From Micromonospora fulviviridis (GTDB lineage Bacteria > Actinomycetota > Actinomycetes > Mycobacteriales > Micromonosporaceae), in contig NZ_BMRA01000007.1 of the NCBI RefSeq assembly GCF_014648395.1, positions 123,991 to 187,990 of the forward strand: a stretch of DNA of 64,000 nucleotides. The letters run 5' to 3'. The notes under the pieces are model-generated. The model had not been told where the DNA came from, ran no database searches, and saw only the letters and a list, made by a program, of their open reading frames with translations. This document shows, piece after piece, positions 1 through 8,345 of the stretch. The stretch's first letter is position 1, and every line of letters begins with the position of its first letter. The position numbers were made by a program, and so were the translations under genes.

Positions 1-267
1 TTCGTCGGCGACTCGGTCTGGGACGTGGCGGCCGCCGGCAAGCTGGACGTTCCCTGCATCGGCCTCACCTGCGGCGGCACCAGCCGGGGCGAGCTGGCGG
101 GCTCGGGCGCGGTGGCGGTCTACGACGACCCGGCCGCGCTGCTGGACGGCCTCGCCGACAGCGCGATCGCCGCGCTCACCGATCCGACGAGGTCGGTTCG
201 CGCACCGCGCCGGGCCGGCGACACGGTGACCGGTCCCACGGGGGAGAAGACGGACACCGAGGCATAG
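1..267 (+). CDS. HAD-family hydrolase, C-terminal part (5' end outside window)
   Basis: The reading frame is open from base 1 and ends at TAG 265-267, so the N-terminal part lies outside the window. The first residues read FVGDSVWDVAAAGKLDVPCI. This matches HAD motif IV (GDxxxD), which holds the acidic Mg2+ ligands, followed by the usual glycine-rich strand-turn. The tail (PAALLDGLADSAIAAL) resembles the last helix of phosphoglycolate-phosphatase-like HAD proteins. The substrate cannot be inferred from this fragment. The family call is firm; a specific function is not. Confidence 0.75.
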   Translation, partial: FVGDSVWDVAAAGKLDVPCIGLTCGGTSRGELAGSGAVAVYDDPAALLDGLADSAIAALTDPTRSVRAPRRAGDTVTGPTGEKTDTEA

Positions 268-331
268 CCGGCTCCTCCACGGGGCACAGGTGACCACCTG
301 CCCGCGCCGCGGGCGGCGGAAGGGTGGTGCC

Positions 332-1627
332 GTGGAACCGGTCGATGTCGCGTTCGCCCTGCTGGGCGTCGGTGCCCTGCTGGCGGGGATCCTGCCCCGG
401 GTGCTGGAACGCCGGCCGCTGTCGATGCCGATCGCGTTCCTCGGCCTCGGCATGCTGGTCTTTCTGCTGCCCACCGGGCTGCCGACCCCGGACCCGCTGC
501 GCTGGCCGGAGCTGACCACCCATCTCACCGAGGTCGGCGTGATCGTCGCGCTGATGGGCGCCGGCCTCAAGATCGACCGGCCGTTGAGCTGGGCCCGCTG
601 GTCGTCGACCTGGCGGTTGCTGGCCGTCGCCATGCCGCTGTGCATCGCCGCGGTGGCGCTGCTCGGCTGGTGGTGGGCCGGCCTGGTGCCGGCCGCGGCG
701 CTGCTGCTGGGCGCCGCGCTCGCCCCGACCGACCCGGTGCTCGCCGCCGACGTGCAGGTGGGCGAGCCGACCGACGTGGAGGACTCGGAGGACGAGGTGC
801 GCTTCGCGCTCACCTCGGAGGCCGGGCTGAACGACGGCCTGGCCTTCCCCTTCGTGTACGCGGCCATCGCGATCGCCACCACCAGCCTCGCCCCGGCGGA
901 CTGGCTGGCCCACTGGCTCGCCGTCGACGTGCTCTACAAGCTGGCCGTCGGGGTGGGCGGCGGGCTGCTGGTCGGCTGGCTGCTCGGCAAGCTCTTCTTC
1001 CGGGCGCCGAGCGAGCTGCGGCTGGCCCGGCACGCCGAGGGCTTCCTGGCCCTCGCCGCGACCTTCCTGGCGTACGGGCTGGTCGAGGTGGTCGGCGGGT
1101 ACGGCTTCCTGGCCGTGTTCGTGGCCGCCCGGGCGATCCGGGCCGCGGAGCGCACCCACGAGTTCCACTCCGTGCTGCACGACTTCGCCGAGCAGGTCGA
1201 GCGGCTGCTCACCGTGTTGTTGCTGCTGCTCCTCGGCGGTGCGGTGATCGGCGGCATGCTGGCCCCGCTGACCTGGCCGGCGGCCCTGGTCGGGCTGGCC
1301 CTGGTCTTCGTGGTCCGGCCGCTGGCCGGCTGGCTGTCGCTGCGCGGCGCGCCGGGCCGCCCGGCCGAGCACTGGGTGATCTCGCTGTTCGGCATCCGCG
1401 GCGTCGGCTCGTTCTACTACCTGGCGTACGCCACCAGCAAGACGGACTTCCCGCAGGCCGAGCTGCTCTGGGCCACGGTCGGCCTGGTGGTGATGGTCTC
1501 GGTGGTGGTGCACGGGATCGCCGCCACCCCGGTCATGCAGTTGCTGGACCGGGCGGGCGAGCGGACCCGGGACGCCTCAGAGCGGGGCCGGGCGGACGAA
1601 CCCGCCCTGGGCGGCGTCCGGGGCTGA
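332..1627 (+). CDS. CPA1-type Na+/H+ (or K+/H+) antiporter
   Basis: This is an integral membrane cation/proton antiporter of about 431 residues, predicted by eye to have about twelve membrane segments. Family marks include GAALAPTDPVLAADVQVG (the acidic ion-binding region after TDP), TSEAGLNDGLAFPFVY with the conserved Asn-Asp pair, and FGIRGVGSFYYLAYA near the C-terminus. A GTG at 290 is also in frame, but GTG 332 has GGAAGG at 318-323, 8 nt upstream, and gives the expected short N-terminus before the first helix. The 3' end overlaps the convergent MEDS/HATPase gene by about 50 nt. It is one of two CPA1 antiporters here (the other at 23210-24790). The transported ion is unknown. Confidence 0.85.
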   Translation: MEPVDVAFALLGVGALLAGILPRVLERRPLSMPIAFLGLGMLVFLLPTGLPTPDPLRWPELTTHLTEVGVIVALMGAGLKIDRPLSWARWSSTWRLLAVAMPLCIAAVALLGWWWAGLVPAAALLLGAALAPTDPVLAADVQVGEPTDVEDSEDEVRFALTSEAGLNDGLAFPFVYAAIAIATTSLAPADWLAHWLAVDVLYKLAVGVGGGLLVGWLLGKLFFRAPSELRLARHAEGFLALAATFLAYGLVEVVGGYGFLAVFVAARAIRAAERTHEFHSVLHDFAEQVERLLTVLLLLLLGGAVIGGMLAPLTWPAALVGLALVFVVRPLAGWLSLRGAPGRPAEHWVISLFGIRGVGSFYYLAYATSKTDFPQAELLWATVGLVVMVSVVVHGIAATPVMQLLDRAGERTRDASERGRADEPALGGVRG

Positions 1628-2629
1628 CCGCGGCGCGGGCACCCGGGCGGCCGGCAGCTCCAGGCGCAGCCGCACGGTGGTCATCCCGGCGGCGACGTGC
1701 ACGTCCACCAGGTCGCAGAGCCGGTGCACCAGCAGCAGCCCTCGGCCGCGCACGCTGCCCACCGGCAGCGGGATCCGGCCGGCCAGCGGGTCGGCCAGCT
1801 CGCCCGGGCCGCTGACCTCGCAGACCAGTTCGCCGGCGGCGGCCCAGCACCGCGCGACGGCCGGTCCGGTGCCGTGGCTGAGGGCGTTGGAGGCCAGCTC
1901 CGTGACGGCGATCCGCAGGTCGTCGACGCGCTCCGCGGCGAGTCCGGCGGCCTCGGCGACGGCGGCGACCGCCGCGCGCAGCGCCCCGAGGCCGTCCGGC
2001 CGCACCGGCTCGGTGAGCGCGCCGCCGGGCGGCGGGGGCAGCGGGCGGGCCAGCCGGCGCAGCACCGTCCGGGGCGGCCGGTAGCCGACGCTGGGCCGGG
2101 CCACTCCCCCGCTGACCAGGAAGGGGTGGGTTCGGGCGACGTCGGCCAGCGCCTCGGCCGGCAGCCGGGACCGGTCGAACAGGCAGCGCGCGGTGAGCGG
2201 CTGGTCGGCGAGGCCGAGGTTGATGATCGCTTCGTGCTCGACACAGTGCCGGTACGCGGCCGGCGGCCGCCCGGGCCAGAGCGACTCCCCGACGACGCGG
2301 ACGCGGCGGCCGGGGAACCGGTGGACGAAGCTACGCAGCGTGGTGGCGACGATGGCGGCCGGGTTGCGCCCGATCACCGCCATGTCGGTCAGCTCGACCC
2401 CGTCGAGCGGGTCGAGCAGCGGCCGCACCAGGGGCAGCCGGTGGGTGGGCACGGCTACCAGCACCGGCTCGCCGGCGGCCCGCCCGGCCTCCACGAAGTC
2501 GCCGACGGCGGCGAGGTAGTCGCGGTCGTGGGCGTAGAGCAGGGCGTCGTGGCGCAGCCCATCGTCCGGGAACGGTGACCGGTCGAGCCCGGTCGCGCCG
2601 TCTCCCGGCCGACCGCCGGCGCCGTTCAC
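1577..2629 (-). CDS. MEDS-domain sensor fused to anti-sigma-type HATPase domain
   Basis: The 350-residue protein has two parts. Residues about 20-170 look like a MEDS (DcmR-type sensory) domain: HDALLYAHDRDYLAAVGDF and GRRVRVVGESLWPGRPP. Residues about 215-330 form an RsbW/SpoIIAB-like GHKL ATPase domain, with AVTELASNALSHG (N-box) and RGRGLLLVHRLCDLVDV (G-box). Such proteins are common in actinomycetes and are thought to act in partner-switching control of sigma factors. GTG 2629 was chosen because GGAGGT lies 8 nt upstream; the longer frame to 2692 lacks this. The SigF-type sigma factor at 12148 and the PP2C phosphatase at 16485 belong to the same kind of regulation, but no direct link is shown. 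Confidence 0.8.
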   Translation of the reverse strand: MNGAGGRPGDGATGLDRSPFPDDGLRHDALLYAHDRDYLAAVGDFVEAGRAAGEPVLVAVPTHRLPLVRPLLDPLDGVELTDMAVIGRNPAAIVATTLRSFVHRFPGRRVRVVGESLWPGRPPAAYRHCVEHEAIINLGLADQPLTARCLFDRSRLPAEALADVARTHPFLVSGGVARPSVGYRPPRTVLRRLARPLPPPPGGALTEPVRPDGLGALRAAVAAVAEAAGLAAERVDDLRIAVTELASNALSHGTGPAVARCWAAAGELVCEVSGPGELADPLAGRIPLPVGSVRGRGLLLVHRLCDLVDVHVAAGMTTVRLRLELPAARVPAPRSAPDAAQGGFVRPAPL

Positions 2630-2695
2630 TGCGCGTACACCTCCGCGACGAAGGATACCCGTGGGTGACGAGCCGCCTGCGCGCAGTGGCACCGG

Positions 2696-3664
2696 TCAGC
2701 CACGGTGCGCGAGCAGCCGGGCGGCCAGGGCCCGCCCCAGGTCCCGCCCGGAGCGCCAGGCGCCCTGCACCCGGGGCCGCCCGAACGCGTCGCCGGCCAG
2801 GCCGATCCCGTCGTCGTCGAGGTGGTAGGCGCCCTCGCCACCGGCGGCGGGCTTGGCGTACGTCCAGCGGTGCACGTGGGTCAGCTCCGCGGGCTCGGGC
2901 AGGGCGAACAGGTCACGGACGGCCTGCTCGATGGCCGGGCCGGCGGCGGTGGGCTGGAGCAGGTGCCCGGCGGCGAACTCGGGGGTGGTGTGCGCGACCA
3001 GCACCGGGGCGCCGTCGCCGCGCCGGTCGCCGTCGTCGCAGACCAGGCTCAGCACCGGGTGCCCGTTGACGAACGCGCCGCGGAAGTCCGGCCAGCGGCG
3101 GGCCGGGAAGCGCAGCACCGCGGCCAGCGCCGAGGACCAGCGCTGGGCCGCCACGGCGCGGGTGGCCGCCGCCAGCGCGGGGTCGAGCAGGAGGGCGGCC
3201 TGCGGGCCCGGCATGGCCAGCACCACCGCCTCGGCGGTCCGCCCGTCCACCCGCGGCCCCGGCTCGACCATCATGACCAGCCGGTTGTGCGCCACCGGCA
3301 GGTCCCCGGCCAGGTGCTCCACCAGCGAGCGGAGCCCGTGCGGGGCGGCCCAGCGCATCGGCCCGGCCACCTCCTCGCGCCCCCGCGGCCCGTAGGAGAC
3401 CAGCGTGTCGGTCCACTCCCGGGCCAGGCCGGCGGCGCGCCACCGGTCGACCACGGCGGCGAAGTCGGGGTCGTCGACGGTGAAGTAGGCGGCGCCCAGG
3501 TCGGCGGGGCGGCCCTCGAAGCGCCTGCTGGCCATCCGCCCGCCGGTCACCCGGGCCCGCTCCCGGACCTCCACGGGGATGCCGGCCCGCGCCAGCTCGG
3601 CGGCGCATGCCACTCCGGCGATACCCGCGCCGACCACCACCACACCCGCCCGGTCCGCAGTCAC
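2696..3664 (-). CDS. FAD-dependent oxidoreductase, renalase/amine-oxidase-like
   Basis: The roughly 322-residue protein opens with a Rossmann dinucleotide fold, VVVVGAGIAGVACAAEL, followed by VEVRERARVTGGRM (the FAD-ribose Glu and the GG motif of amine oxidases). It ends with GIGLAGDAFGRPRVQGAWRSG, the second FAD contact. This arrangement is typical of NAD(P)-binding amine-oxidase or renalase-like flavoproteins. The GTG at 3664 places the fold at the N-terminus; a longer frame to 3865 adds about 67 low-complexity residues and is unlikely. It lies 66 nt upstream of the MEDS/HATPase gene on the same strand, so co-transcription is possible. The substrate is unknown. Confidence 0.8.
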   Translation of the reverse strand: MTADRAGVVVVGAGIAGVACAAELARAGIPVEVRERARVTGGRMASRRFEGRPADLGAAYFTVDDPDFAAVVDRWRAAGLAREWTDTLVSYGPRGREEVAGPMRWAAPHGLRSLVEHLAGDLPVAHNRLVMMVEPGPRVDGRTAEAVVLAMPGPQAALLLDPALAAATRAVAAQRWSSALAAVLRFPARRWPDFRGAFVNGHPVLSLVCDDGDRRGDGAPVLVAHTTPEFAAGHLLQPTAAGPAIEQAVRDLFALPEPAELTHVHRWTYAKPAAGGEGAYHLDDDGIGLAGDAFGRPRVQGAWRSGRDLGRALAARLLAHRG

Positions 3665-3745
3665 GCGGATGATCGTAGGCGGCGGCCGGCATGAAGACCC
3701 TGGGACGGGGGTAGTGGTACACCTGTTCGAGGAGAGGTGATCACC

Positions 3746-3970
3746 ATGGCCGACCGCAGCAACGGCAGCAAGGACCCCGTCAACCCGGACGCCGCTGTCA
3801 AGGACCCGGAGGACTGGGTCACCGGCGACGAGCCGCCGACCGCCGCGCAGGAGTCGTACCTGCACACCCTGGCCCGCGAGGCGGGCGAGGAGGTGCCGGA
3901 GGGGCTGACCAAGGCCGAGGCGTCCCGCCGGATCGACGAGCTCCAGGCGGAGACCGGTCGCGGCCGGTGA
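3746..3970 (+). CDS. DUF3072-like small protein
   Basis: This 74-residue soluble, acidic protein has a variable polar N-terminus followed by a conserved core: DEPPTAAQESYLHTLAREAG, then a helix ending in KAEASRRIDELQAETGRG. The core matches my memory of the DUF3072 family, in which a TxxQxxYL segment and an SxxIDxLQ segment form a SAP-like helical pair. ATG 3746 follows GGAGAGG at suitable spacing. It diverges from the FAD oxidoreductase and is almost end to end with the phosphoesterase gene (1 nt between stop codons). No biochemical role is known. Confidence 0.75.
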   Translation: MADRSNGSKDPVNPDAAVKDPEDWVTGDEPPTAAQESYLHTLAREAGEEVPEGLTKAEASRRIDELQAETGRGR

Positions 3971-3971
3971 G

Positions 3972-4472
3972 TCAGCGCGGGGGCAGGCGGTGCAGCTCGA
4001 CCCGGTCGAGCCGCCCCGCCGCCACCCGCGCGGTCAGGTAGGTCGCGTGCGGCTGGGCCCGCCGGTCGGTGGGTGAGCCGGGGTTGAGCAGCCGCAGGCC
4101 GCCCGGGGCCACGCTGTCCCAGGGGATGTGGGAGTGCCCGAAGACCAGCACGTCGCAGTCCCCGAAGGCGGCGGCGCAGCGCTCCTCCCGGCGGGTCTTC
4201 GGCCCGGTCTCGTGCACCACGGCCACCCGCAGCCCGGCCAGCTCGACCCGGGCCACCTCCGGCAGCCGGGCGCGCAGCGGCGGTCCGTCGTTGTTGCCGT
4301 ACACCCCGACCAGTCGGCGGGACCGGGCCGTCAGGTCGTCCAGCAGGGACACGTCCACCCAGTCGCCGGCGTGCAGCACCACGTCGGCGGCCTCGACCGC
4401 CGCCCAGAGCGGCGCGGGCAGGTCCCGCGCCCTCTTGGGCACGTGCGTGTCGGCCATGATGACCAGCTCCAT
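3972..4472 (-). CDS. YfcE/MJ0936-type metallophosphoesterase
   Basis: This 166-residue calcineurin-like phosphoesterase shows the metal-binding motifs in order: ADTH near residue 7, LHAGDWVD near residue 34, GNND near residue 60, VVHE near residue 85 and FGHSHIP near residue 112. That pattern fits the small YfcE/YmdB-type phosphodiesterases of the cytoplasm. The start has no clear ribosome site, but CACGAT lies 6 nt upstream of the ATG, which suits a leaderless transcript. The physiological substrate cannot be told. Confidence 0.88.
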   Translation of the reverse strand: MELVIMADTHVPKRARDLPAPLWAAVEAADVVLHAGDWVDVSLLDDLTARSRRLVGVYGNNDGPPLRARLPEVARVELAGLRVAVVHETGPKTRREERCAAAFGDCDVLVFGHSHIPWDSVAPGGLRLLNPGSPTDRRAQPHATYLTARVAAGRLDRVELHRLPPR

Positions 4473-4550
4473 CCCCCGATCGTGCCCGCCGCCGGGCCCG
4501 CTGTCGCGCGACGCGGCACGGGCGGACGGACGCGGTGGTCGGGTGGGGGC

Positions 4551-6389
4551 TCAGTCGCCGCGGCCCTCCAGGAGGCCGATCGGCACGGCCGCCGGCCGGT
4601 CGGTCCGGCGGCCGAGCCGCTCGGCGGCGGCGGTGATCCGGCCCGCGGCGTTGATCAGACCGATGTGCGAGTACGCCTGCGGGAAGTTGCCCAGCTGCTC
4701 ACCGGTGGTCTCGTCGACCTGCTCGGCATAGAGGCCCAGGTCGTTGACCCGCGTGGCGAGCTGGGCGAACAGGTGCCGGGCCCGGTCCAGCTCGCCGGCC
4801 TCGGCCAGGCCGGCGGCCAACCAGAAGGAGCAGATCAGGAAGCCCGCCGGGTCGTCGTCCCAGCGGCGCAGCAGGCCGTTGCGGGACAGCCGGCGCTCGA
4901 CCACGTCGATCGTCGCGCGCATCCGCGGGTCCGTGGCGGGCAGGAAGCCGACCAGCGGCATGATCAGCACCGAGGCGTCCAGCTCGCCGGAGTCGAAGGC
5001 CCCGGTGTACGCCCCGACCCGGTCGTTCCAGCCCCGGCTGAGCACCACGGCGCGCACCTCGTCGCGGGCGGCCGTCCAGCGCGCCAGGTCGGCGGGTTCG
5101 CCGATCCGGTCGCCGAACCGGACGGCCCGGTCCAGCGCGGTCCAGCACTGCACCTTGGACGAGAGGTAGTGCCGCTCGGGGCCGCGCGCCTCCCACATCC
5201 CGGCGTCGGGCCGGCGCCACTCCCCCGCCGCCTGGTCGGCGAGGGCGCGCAGCAGGTGCCGCACCTCGGCCGACATCGGGTCGAGGTAGTGGCGCATGAG
5301 CCACGCCGCGTCGAGGACCTCGCCCAGCACGTCGGTCTGCCGCTGCCGCCAGGCGTCGTTGCCGATCAAGACCGGCCGGCTGCCGGCGTACCCGGCGAGG
5401 TGGTCGAGGTCGTGCTCGGTGAGGTCCCGCTCGCCCTCGACGCCGTACATGATCGGCACCGGCCCGTCGTCGATCCGGCCCATCGCCCGGGACACCCAGG
5501 TGAACTGCCGGTCCGCCTCGTCGGGGCAGGCGGCCAGCCAGAGCGCCTGGAGGGTGAGGCTGAAGTCGCGCAGCCAGACGAAGCGGTAGTCGTAGTTGCG
5601 GTCCCCGCCCAGCTTCTCCGGTATCGAGGTGGTGGCCGCCGCGACCACCGCCCCGCTGGGCCCGTAGGTCATGCCCTGCACCACCATCGCGCTGCGGCGG
5701 ACCAGGTCGCGGTATTCGCCGTCGTATTCGTGCAGCCCGGCCCAGGACCGCCAGGCGGCGACGGTGTCGGCCAGCACCTCATCGGCGTCGGGCAGCGCCG
5801 GCATCCCGCCCCGGTAGGCCGGGGCGTACCCGAGGGTGAAGTGGTGGGTACTGCCGGCGCGGGCGGTGAACCGCCCGGACGCGCCGCCCTCGCCGCAGGT
5901 CAGCGGCACGTTGGCGCGCAGCTCCAGCCGGCACGAGCCGGCCGTCGCCCCGATCACCCCGTCGGCGTCGCTCAGGTAGGCGCGGACCCGGCCGTACTCG
6001 AAGCGGGGTGCGTAGTCGACCCGCATCGGCACCTCGCCGGCGAGCCCCTCGACCACGCGGACGAGCACCCGCGGCGACCGCCGCCCGATGTCGTGCCCGC
6101 GCGCGCCGGGCTCCAGCGCCAGGGCGTCGGTGACGGCCGCCGTCCCGGTCGCGGTGCGGAAGACGGTACGCAGCACGAGCGCGTCCTCCAGGTAGGAGCG
6201 GGTGCTGGTGAAACCGCCCACGGGCCGGATGCTCCAGTGCCCCGCCCCGTCGTCGAGCAGCCGCCCGAAGACCGACGGCGCGTCGAAGCGGGGCGGACAC
6301 CACCAGTTGACCGAGCCGGCCCGGTCCACCAGCGCCGCGCTGTGCCCGTCGGCGAGGAAGCCGTGCTCGCTGATCCGTCCGGTCCGCAC
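4551..6389 (-). CDS. Glycoside hydrolase family 15 protein (glucoamylase/trehalase-like)
   Basis: The 612-residue cytoplasmic protein has no signal peptide. The N-terminal region (ISEHGFLADGHSAALVDRAG, SVNWWCPPRFDAPSVFGRLL) is the beta-sandwich that precedes the (alpha/alpha)6 barrel in bacterial GH15 proteins. The barrel holds YDYRFVWLRDFSLTLQALW (substrate-binding WxRD), DAGMWEARG (candidate catalytic Glu) and GNFPQAYSHIGLINAA near the end. Actinobacterial relatives include trehalases as well as alpha-glucosidases, so the substrate is left open. The GTG start has no strong ribosome site. It stands apart from its neighbours and may be monocistronic. Confidence 0.85.
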   Translation of the reverse strand: MRTGRISEHGFLADGHSAALVDRAGSVNWWCPPRFDAPSVFGRLLDDGAGHWSIRPVGGFTSTRSYLEDALVLRTVFRTATGTAAVTDALALEPGARGHDIGRRSPRVLVRVVEGLAGEVPMRVDYAPRFEYGRVRAYLSDADGVIGATAGSCRLELRANVPLTCGEGGASGRFTARAGSTHHFTLGYAPAYRGGMPALPDADEVLADTVAAWRSWAGLHEYDGEYRDLVRRSAMVVQGMTYGPSGAVVAAATTSIPEKLGGDRNYDYRFVWLRDFSLTLQALWLAACPDEADRQFTWVSRAMGRIDDGPVPIMYGVEGERDLTEHDLDHLAGYAGSRPVLIGNDAWRQRQTDVLGEVLDAAWLMRHYLDPMSAEVRHLLRALADQAAGEWRRPDAGMWEARGPERHYLSSKVQCWTALDRAVRFGDRIGEPADLARWTAARDEVRAVVLSRGWNDRVGAYTGAFDSGELDASVLIMPLVGFLPATDPRMRATIDVVERRLSRNGLLRRWDDDPAGFLICSFWLAAGLAEAGELDRARHLFAQLATRVNDLGLYAEQVDETTGEQLGNFPQAYSHIGLINAAGRITAAAERLGRRTDRPAAVPIGLLEGRGD

Positions 6390-6500
6390 AGGGAGGGCTA
6401 CCCGGCCCGGCGGCCGGCATGCGCGCCGCCATCCGTCCGGGCCGGCGCGTTACCGGCCGGCGGCGGCGGGAACGCGGCGGGTTGACGAAGGAGGATGCTC

Positions 6501-7088
6501 ATGACCAGACCCTCGAGTCCGACCGCGGCCTGGCGGCCCGGCATGCCGGGCAGCGACAACCTCCCGTCCGGTCCGAGCGGTCGTCCGTTGCCGCCGAGCG
6601 GGGACGGGCACGGGCCGCAGGCCGGGCCACCGACCGTCACGATCGGGTCGTACCCGGACTATCCGTCCGCCCAGCGGGTCGTGGACTATCTGGCCGACAA
6701 CCGGTTCCCGGTGGAACGGACCGCGATCGTGGGGACGAACCTCACCCTGGTCGAGACCGTGATGGGCCGGCTGACCACCGGCCGGGCGGCGCTCGTGGGC
6801 GCGGGCACCGGCGCCTGGTTCGGCCTGTTCATCGGGTTGCTCTTCGGCATCTTCACCGCGGGGAACTGGCTCGCGGTGATCCTGGTGGGCCTGGTGATCG
6901 GCGCGATCTGGGGCGCCGTGTTCGGCGCGGTCGCCCACGCCATGACCGGGGGCCAACGGGACTTCACCTCGGCCAGTTCGCTGCGGGCCAGCCAGTACGC
7001 GGTCACCGTGGACGCGGAACTGGCGGACCAGGCCCGGCAGCTGCTCGGTCGGATGCACCTGACGCCGACCGGCGCCACCGCCCGCTGA
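6501..7088 (+). CDS. General-stress-protein 17M-like membrane protein
   Basis: The 195-residue protein starts with about 45 Pro/Gly-rich residues, then a GSP17M-like region (TIGSYPDYPSAQRVVDYLADN). Two adjacent hydrophobic segments with a Gly-zipper character follow (ALVGAGTGAWFGLFIGLLFG and LAVILVGLVIGAIWGAVFGA). The tail (YAVTVDAELADQARQLL) returns to a soluble alpha/beta segment. Two ATGs are in frame: 6495 directly abuts AAGGAGG, whereas 6501 has 6 nt spacing and is preferred. The function is unknown; the name reflects domain similarity to a Bacillus stress protein. Confidence 0.75.
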   Translation: MTRPSSPTAAWRPGMPGSDNLPSGPSGRPLPPSGDGHGPQAGPPTVTIGSYPDYPSAQRVVDYLADNRFPVERTAIVGTNLTLVETVMGRLTTGRAALVGAGTGAWFGLFIGLLFGIFTAGNWLAVILVGLVIGAIWGAVFGAVAHAMTGGQRDFTSASSLRASQYAVTVDAELADQARQLLGRMHLTPTGATAR

Positions 7089-7100
7089 CCGGTCGATCCC

Positions 7101-7134
7101 GACGCCCCGGCGCGCCCCGTCGCGCCGGGGCGTC
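7101..7134. terminator. GC-rich hairpin between convergent genes
   Basis: A perfect 14-bp inverted repeat (arms 7101-7114 and 7121-7134, GACGCCCCGGCGCG and its complement) with a 6-nt loop lies between the convergent stops at 7088 and 7141. There is no U-tract, which is usual for actinomycete terminators. It could serve both genes. Confidence 0.7.
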
Positions 7135-7140
7135 ACCGCG

Positions 7141-7725
7141 TCAGTGGTAGGACCGCTCGCCGGCGCGGATCGGGACGTCGACCCGGTTCTCCGGCGGGGC
7201 CAGCGGGCAGGCCCACCGGTCGTCGTAGGCGCAGCTCGGGTTGTAGAGGTAGTTGGCGTCGAGCCGGACGCGGTTGCCGGGCAGCACGGTCAGGCCGCGC
7301 CCGAAGGTGCCCTTCACCGTGTCGGTCAGGTAGCGCCCGCCGCCGTACGCCTCGGCGCCGCAGGTGGCGTCGCGCAGCGGGAGGAACAGCCCGCCCCCGT
7401 ACGCCTCGATCCACCACAGGGTGAGCGGACCCCAGGGCGTCTCGGCGACCGCGACCCGCCGGTACCGCACCACCCCGTCGGGGCCGCCGGTGTCGATGGT
7501 CTCGGTGCCCGACGCCGGGCGCAGCGGCGCCTCGACCACGGCGGCCGGGTCGGGCGGGAACCAGTTCAGCCCGGTGAAGCCGGGCCGGTCGGCGGCCGGC
7601 AGCGGGCTGCTGGGATGGCTGCGGAACAGCTCGTCCCGGGCGGCCCGGAAGCCGGCCAGGTCGAGGTCGGAGAGGTAGAGCCGGGCCACCCGCTCCCGCC
7701 AGTCCTGCACGTCGAGATCGTCCAC
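7141..7725 (-). CDS. DUF1684 family protein
   Basis: The 194-residue soluble protein matches the DUF1684 family as I know it. The N-terminal helix is rich in Arg and Asp (DWRERVARLYLSD and FRAARDELFRSHPSSPL). Later come LFLPLRDATCG, YGGGRYLTDT and the diagnostic C-terminal block YNPSCAYDDRWACPLAPPEN ending in VPIRAGER. The two invariant Cys are present. Function is unknown. The GTG at 7725 is preceded by TAGGGT only 6 nt away (7732-7737), so the transcript is probably leaderless. Confidence 0.85.
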   Translation of the reverse strand: MDDLDVQDWRERVARLYLSDLDLAGFRAARDELFRSHPSSPLPAADRPGFTGLNWFPPDPAAVVEAPLRPASGTETIDTGGPDGVVRYRRVAVAETPWGPLTLWWIEAYGGGLFLPLRDATCGAEAYGGGRYLTDTVKGTFGRGLTVLPGNRVRLDANYLYNPSCAYDDRWACPLAPPENRVDVPIRAGERSYH

Positions 7726-7731
7726 CCCCCG

Positions 7732-7737
7732 ACCCTA
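7732..7737 (-). promoter_or_regulatory. Leaderless -10 element for the DUF1684 gene
   Basis: TAGGGT on the minus strand sits 6 nt before the GTG start. This matches the TAnnnT -10 pattern seen before several other starts in this window. No -35 was assigned. Confidence 0.5.
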
Positions 7738-7816
7738 GCCCGGACGCTCGGTTCAGATTTCAATGTCACCGCCGTCAAGCACCGCTGTTGCGCGGCTCAC
7801 CCCCGCGCCAGAGAGC

Positions 7817-7844
7817 TTGTTTAAATTTTAAATAGTGCTACTGT
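7817..7844 (+). promoter_or_regulatory. Promoter and AT-rich operator of the marR-pirin operon
   Basis: TTGTTT (7817-7822) and TACTGT (7839-7844) are separated by 16 bp and look like -35 and -10 boxes. Across the -35 and spacer lies TTTAAATTTTAAA (7820-7832), two TTTAAA half sites around one T. It is a striking AT island in DNA of about 72% GC. Its position suits repression by the MarR protein encoded just downstream. Confidence 0.6.
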
Positions 7845-7851
7845 CATGGCC

Positions 7852-8334
7852 ATGACGGAGAGCCTGGATCCCGAGCGGATGGCCTGCTGGCGGGCGTACA
7901 TCGAGGCGAGCCAGCGGCTGTTCACCCAGATCGAGGACGACCTGCGCGCCGACAGCGAGCTGAGCTTCGCCGACTACCACGTGCTGGTGCTGCTCTCCGA
8001 GGCGCCGGGGCAGCGGCTGCGGATGGGAGAGCTGGCCGGCCGGCTGGTGTTCTCGCCGAGCCGGCTGACGTACCAGATCTCCTCGATGCAGAAGCGCGGC
8101 CTGGTCGCCCGGGAGTCCTGCCCGGACGACCGGCGCGGCAGCGAGGCGGTGCTCACCGCCGCCGGCCTGCTGACGCTGCGCGAGGCGGCGCCGCACCACC
8201 TGCGCTCCGCGCGTACCCACCTGATGGACGACCTCGACGACGCCGAGGTCGCCTGCCTCACCCGGGTCTTCGAACGGCTCGGCCGGCGCCTGGGCTCCGA
8301 CCGCGACGCGTCGTCCACCCCGGCCGACAAGTAA
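7852..8334 (+). CDS. MarR-family transcriptional regulator
   Basis: This is a 160-residue winged-helix repressor. The DNA-binding part covers residues about 45-110: SFADYHVLVLLSEAPGQRLR, MGELAGRLVFSPSRLTYQIS (recognition helix) and the wing with RESCPDDRRGSEAVLTAAG (the conserved D-R pair). An ATG at 7846 is also in frame, but 7852 lies 7 nt after the TACTGT -10 box and fits a leaderless start. The pirin relic follows after 11 nt with its own AAGGAG site, so the two form an operon. Its ligand is unknown; pirin-linked MarR proteins often respond to oxidants or phenolics. Confidence 0.88.
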   Translation: MTESLDPERMACWRAYIEASQRLFTQIEDDLRADSELSFADYHVLVLLSEAPGQRLRMGELAGRLVFSPSRLTYQISSMQKRGLVARESCPDDRRGSEAVLTAAGLLTLREAAPHHLRSARTHLMDDLDDAEVACLTRVFERLGRRLGSDRDASSTPADK

Positions 8335-8345
8335 GGAGCCCTGAG

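Noticed and set aside
1577..2692. The longer start at 2692 for the MEDS/HATPase protein
   Set aside because: GTG 2629 has a clear GGAGGT site at 8 nt, and the added residues show no conserved features.
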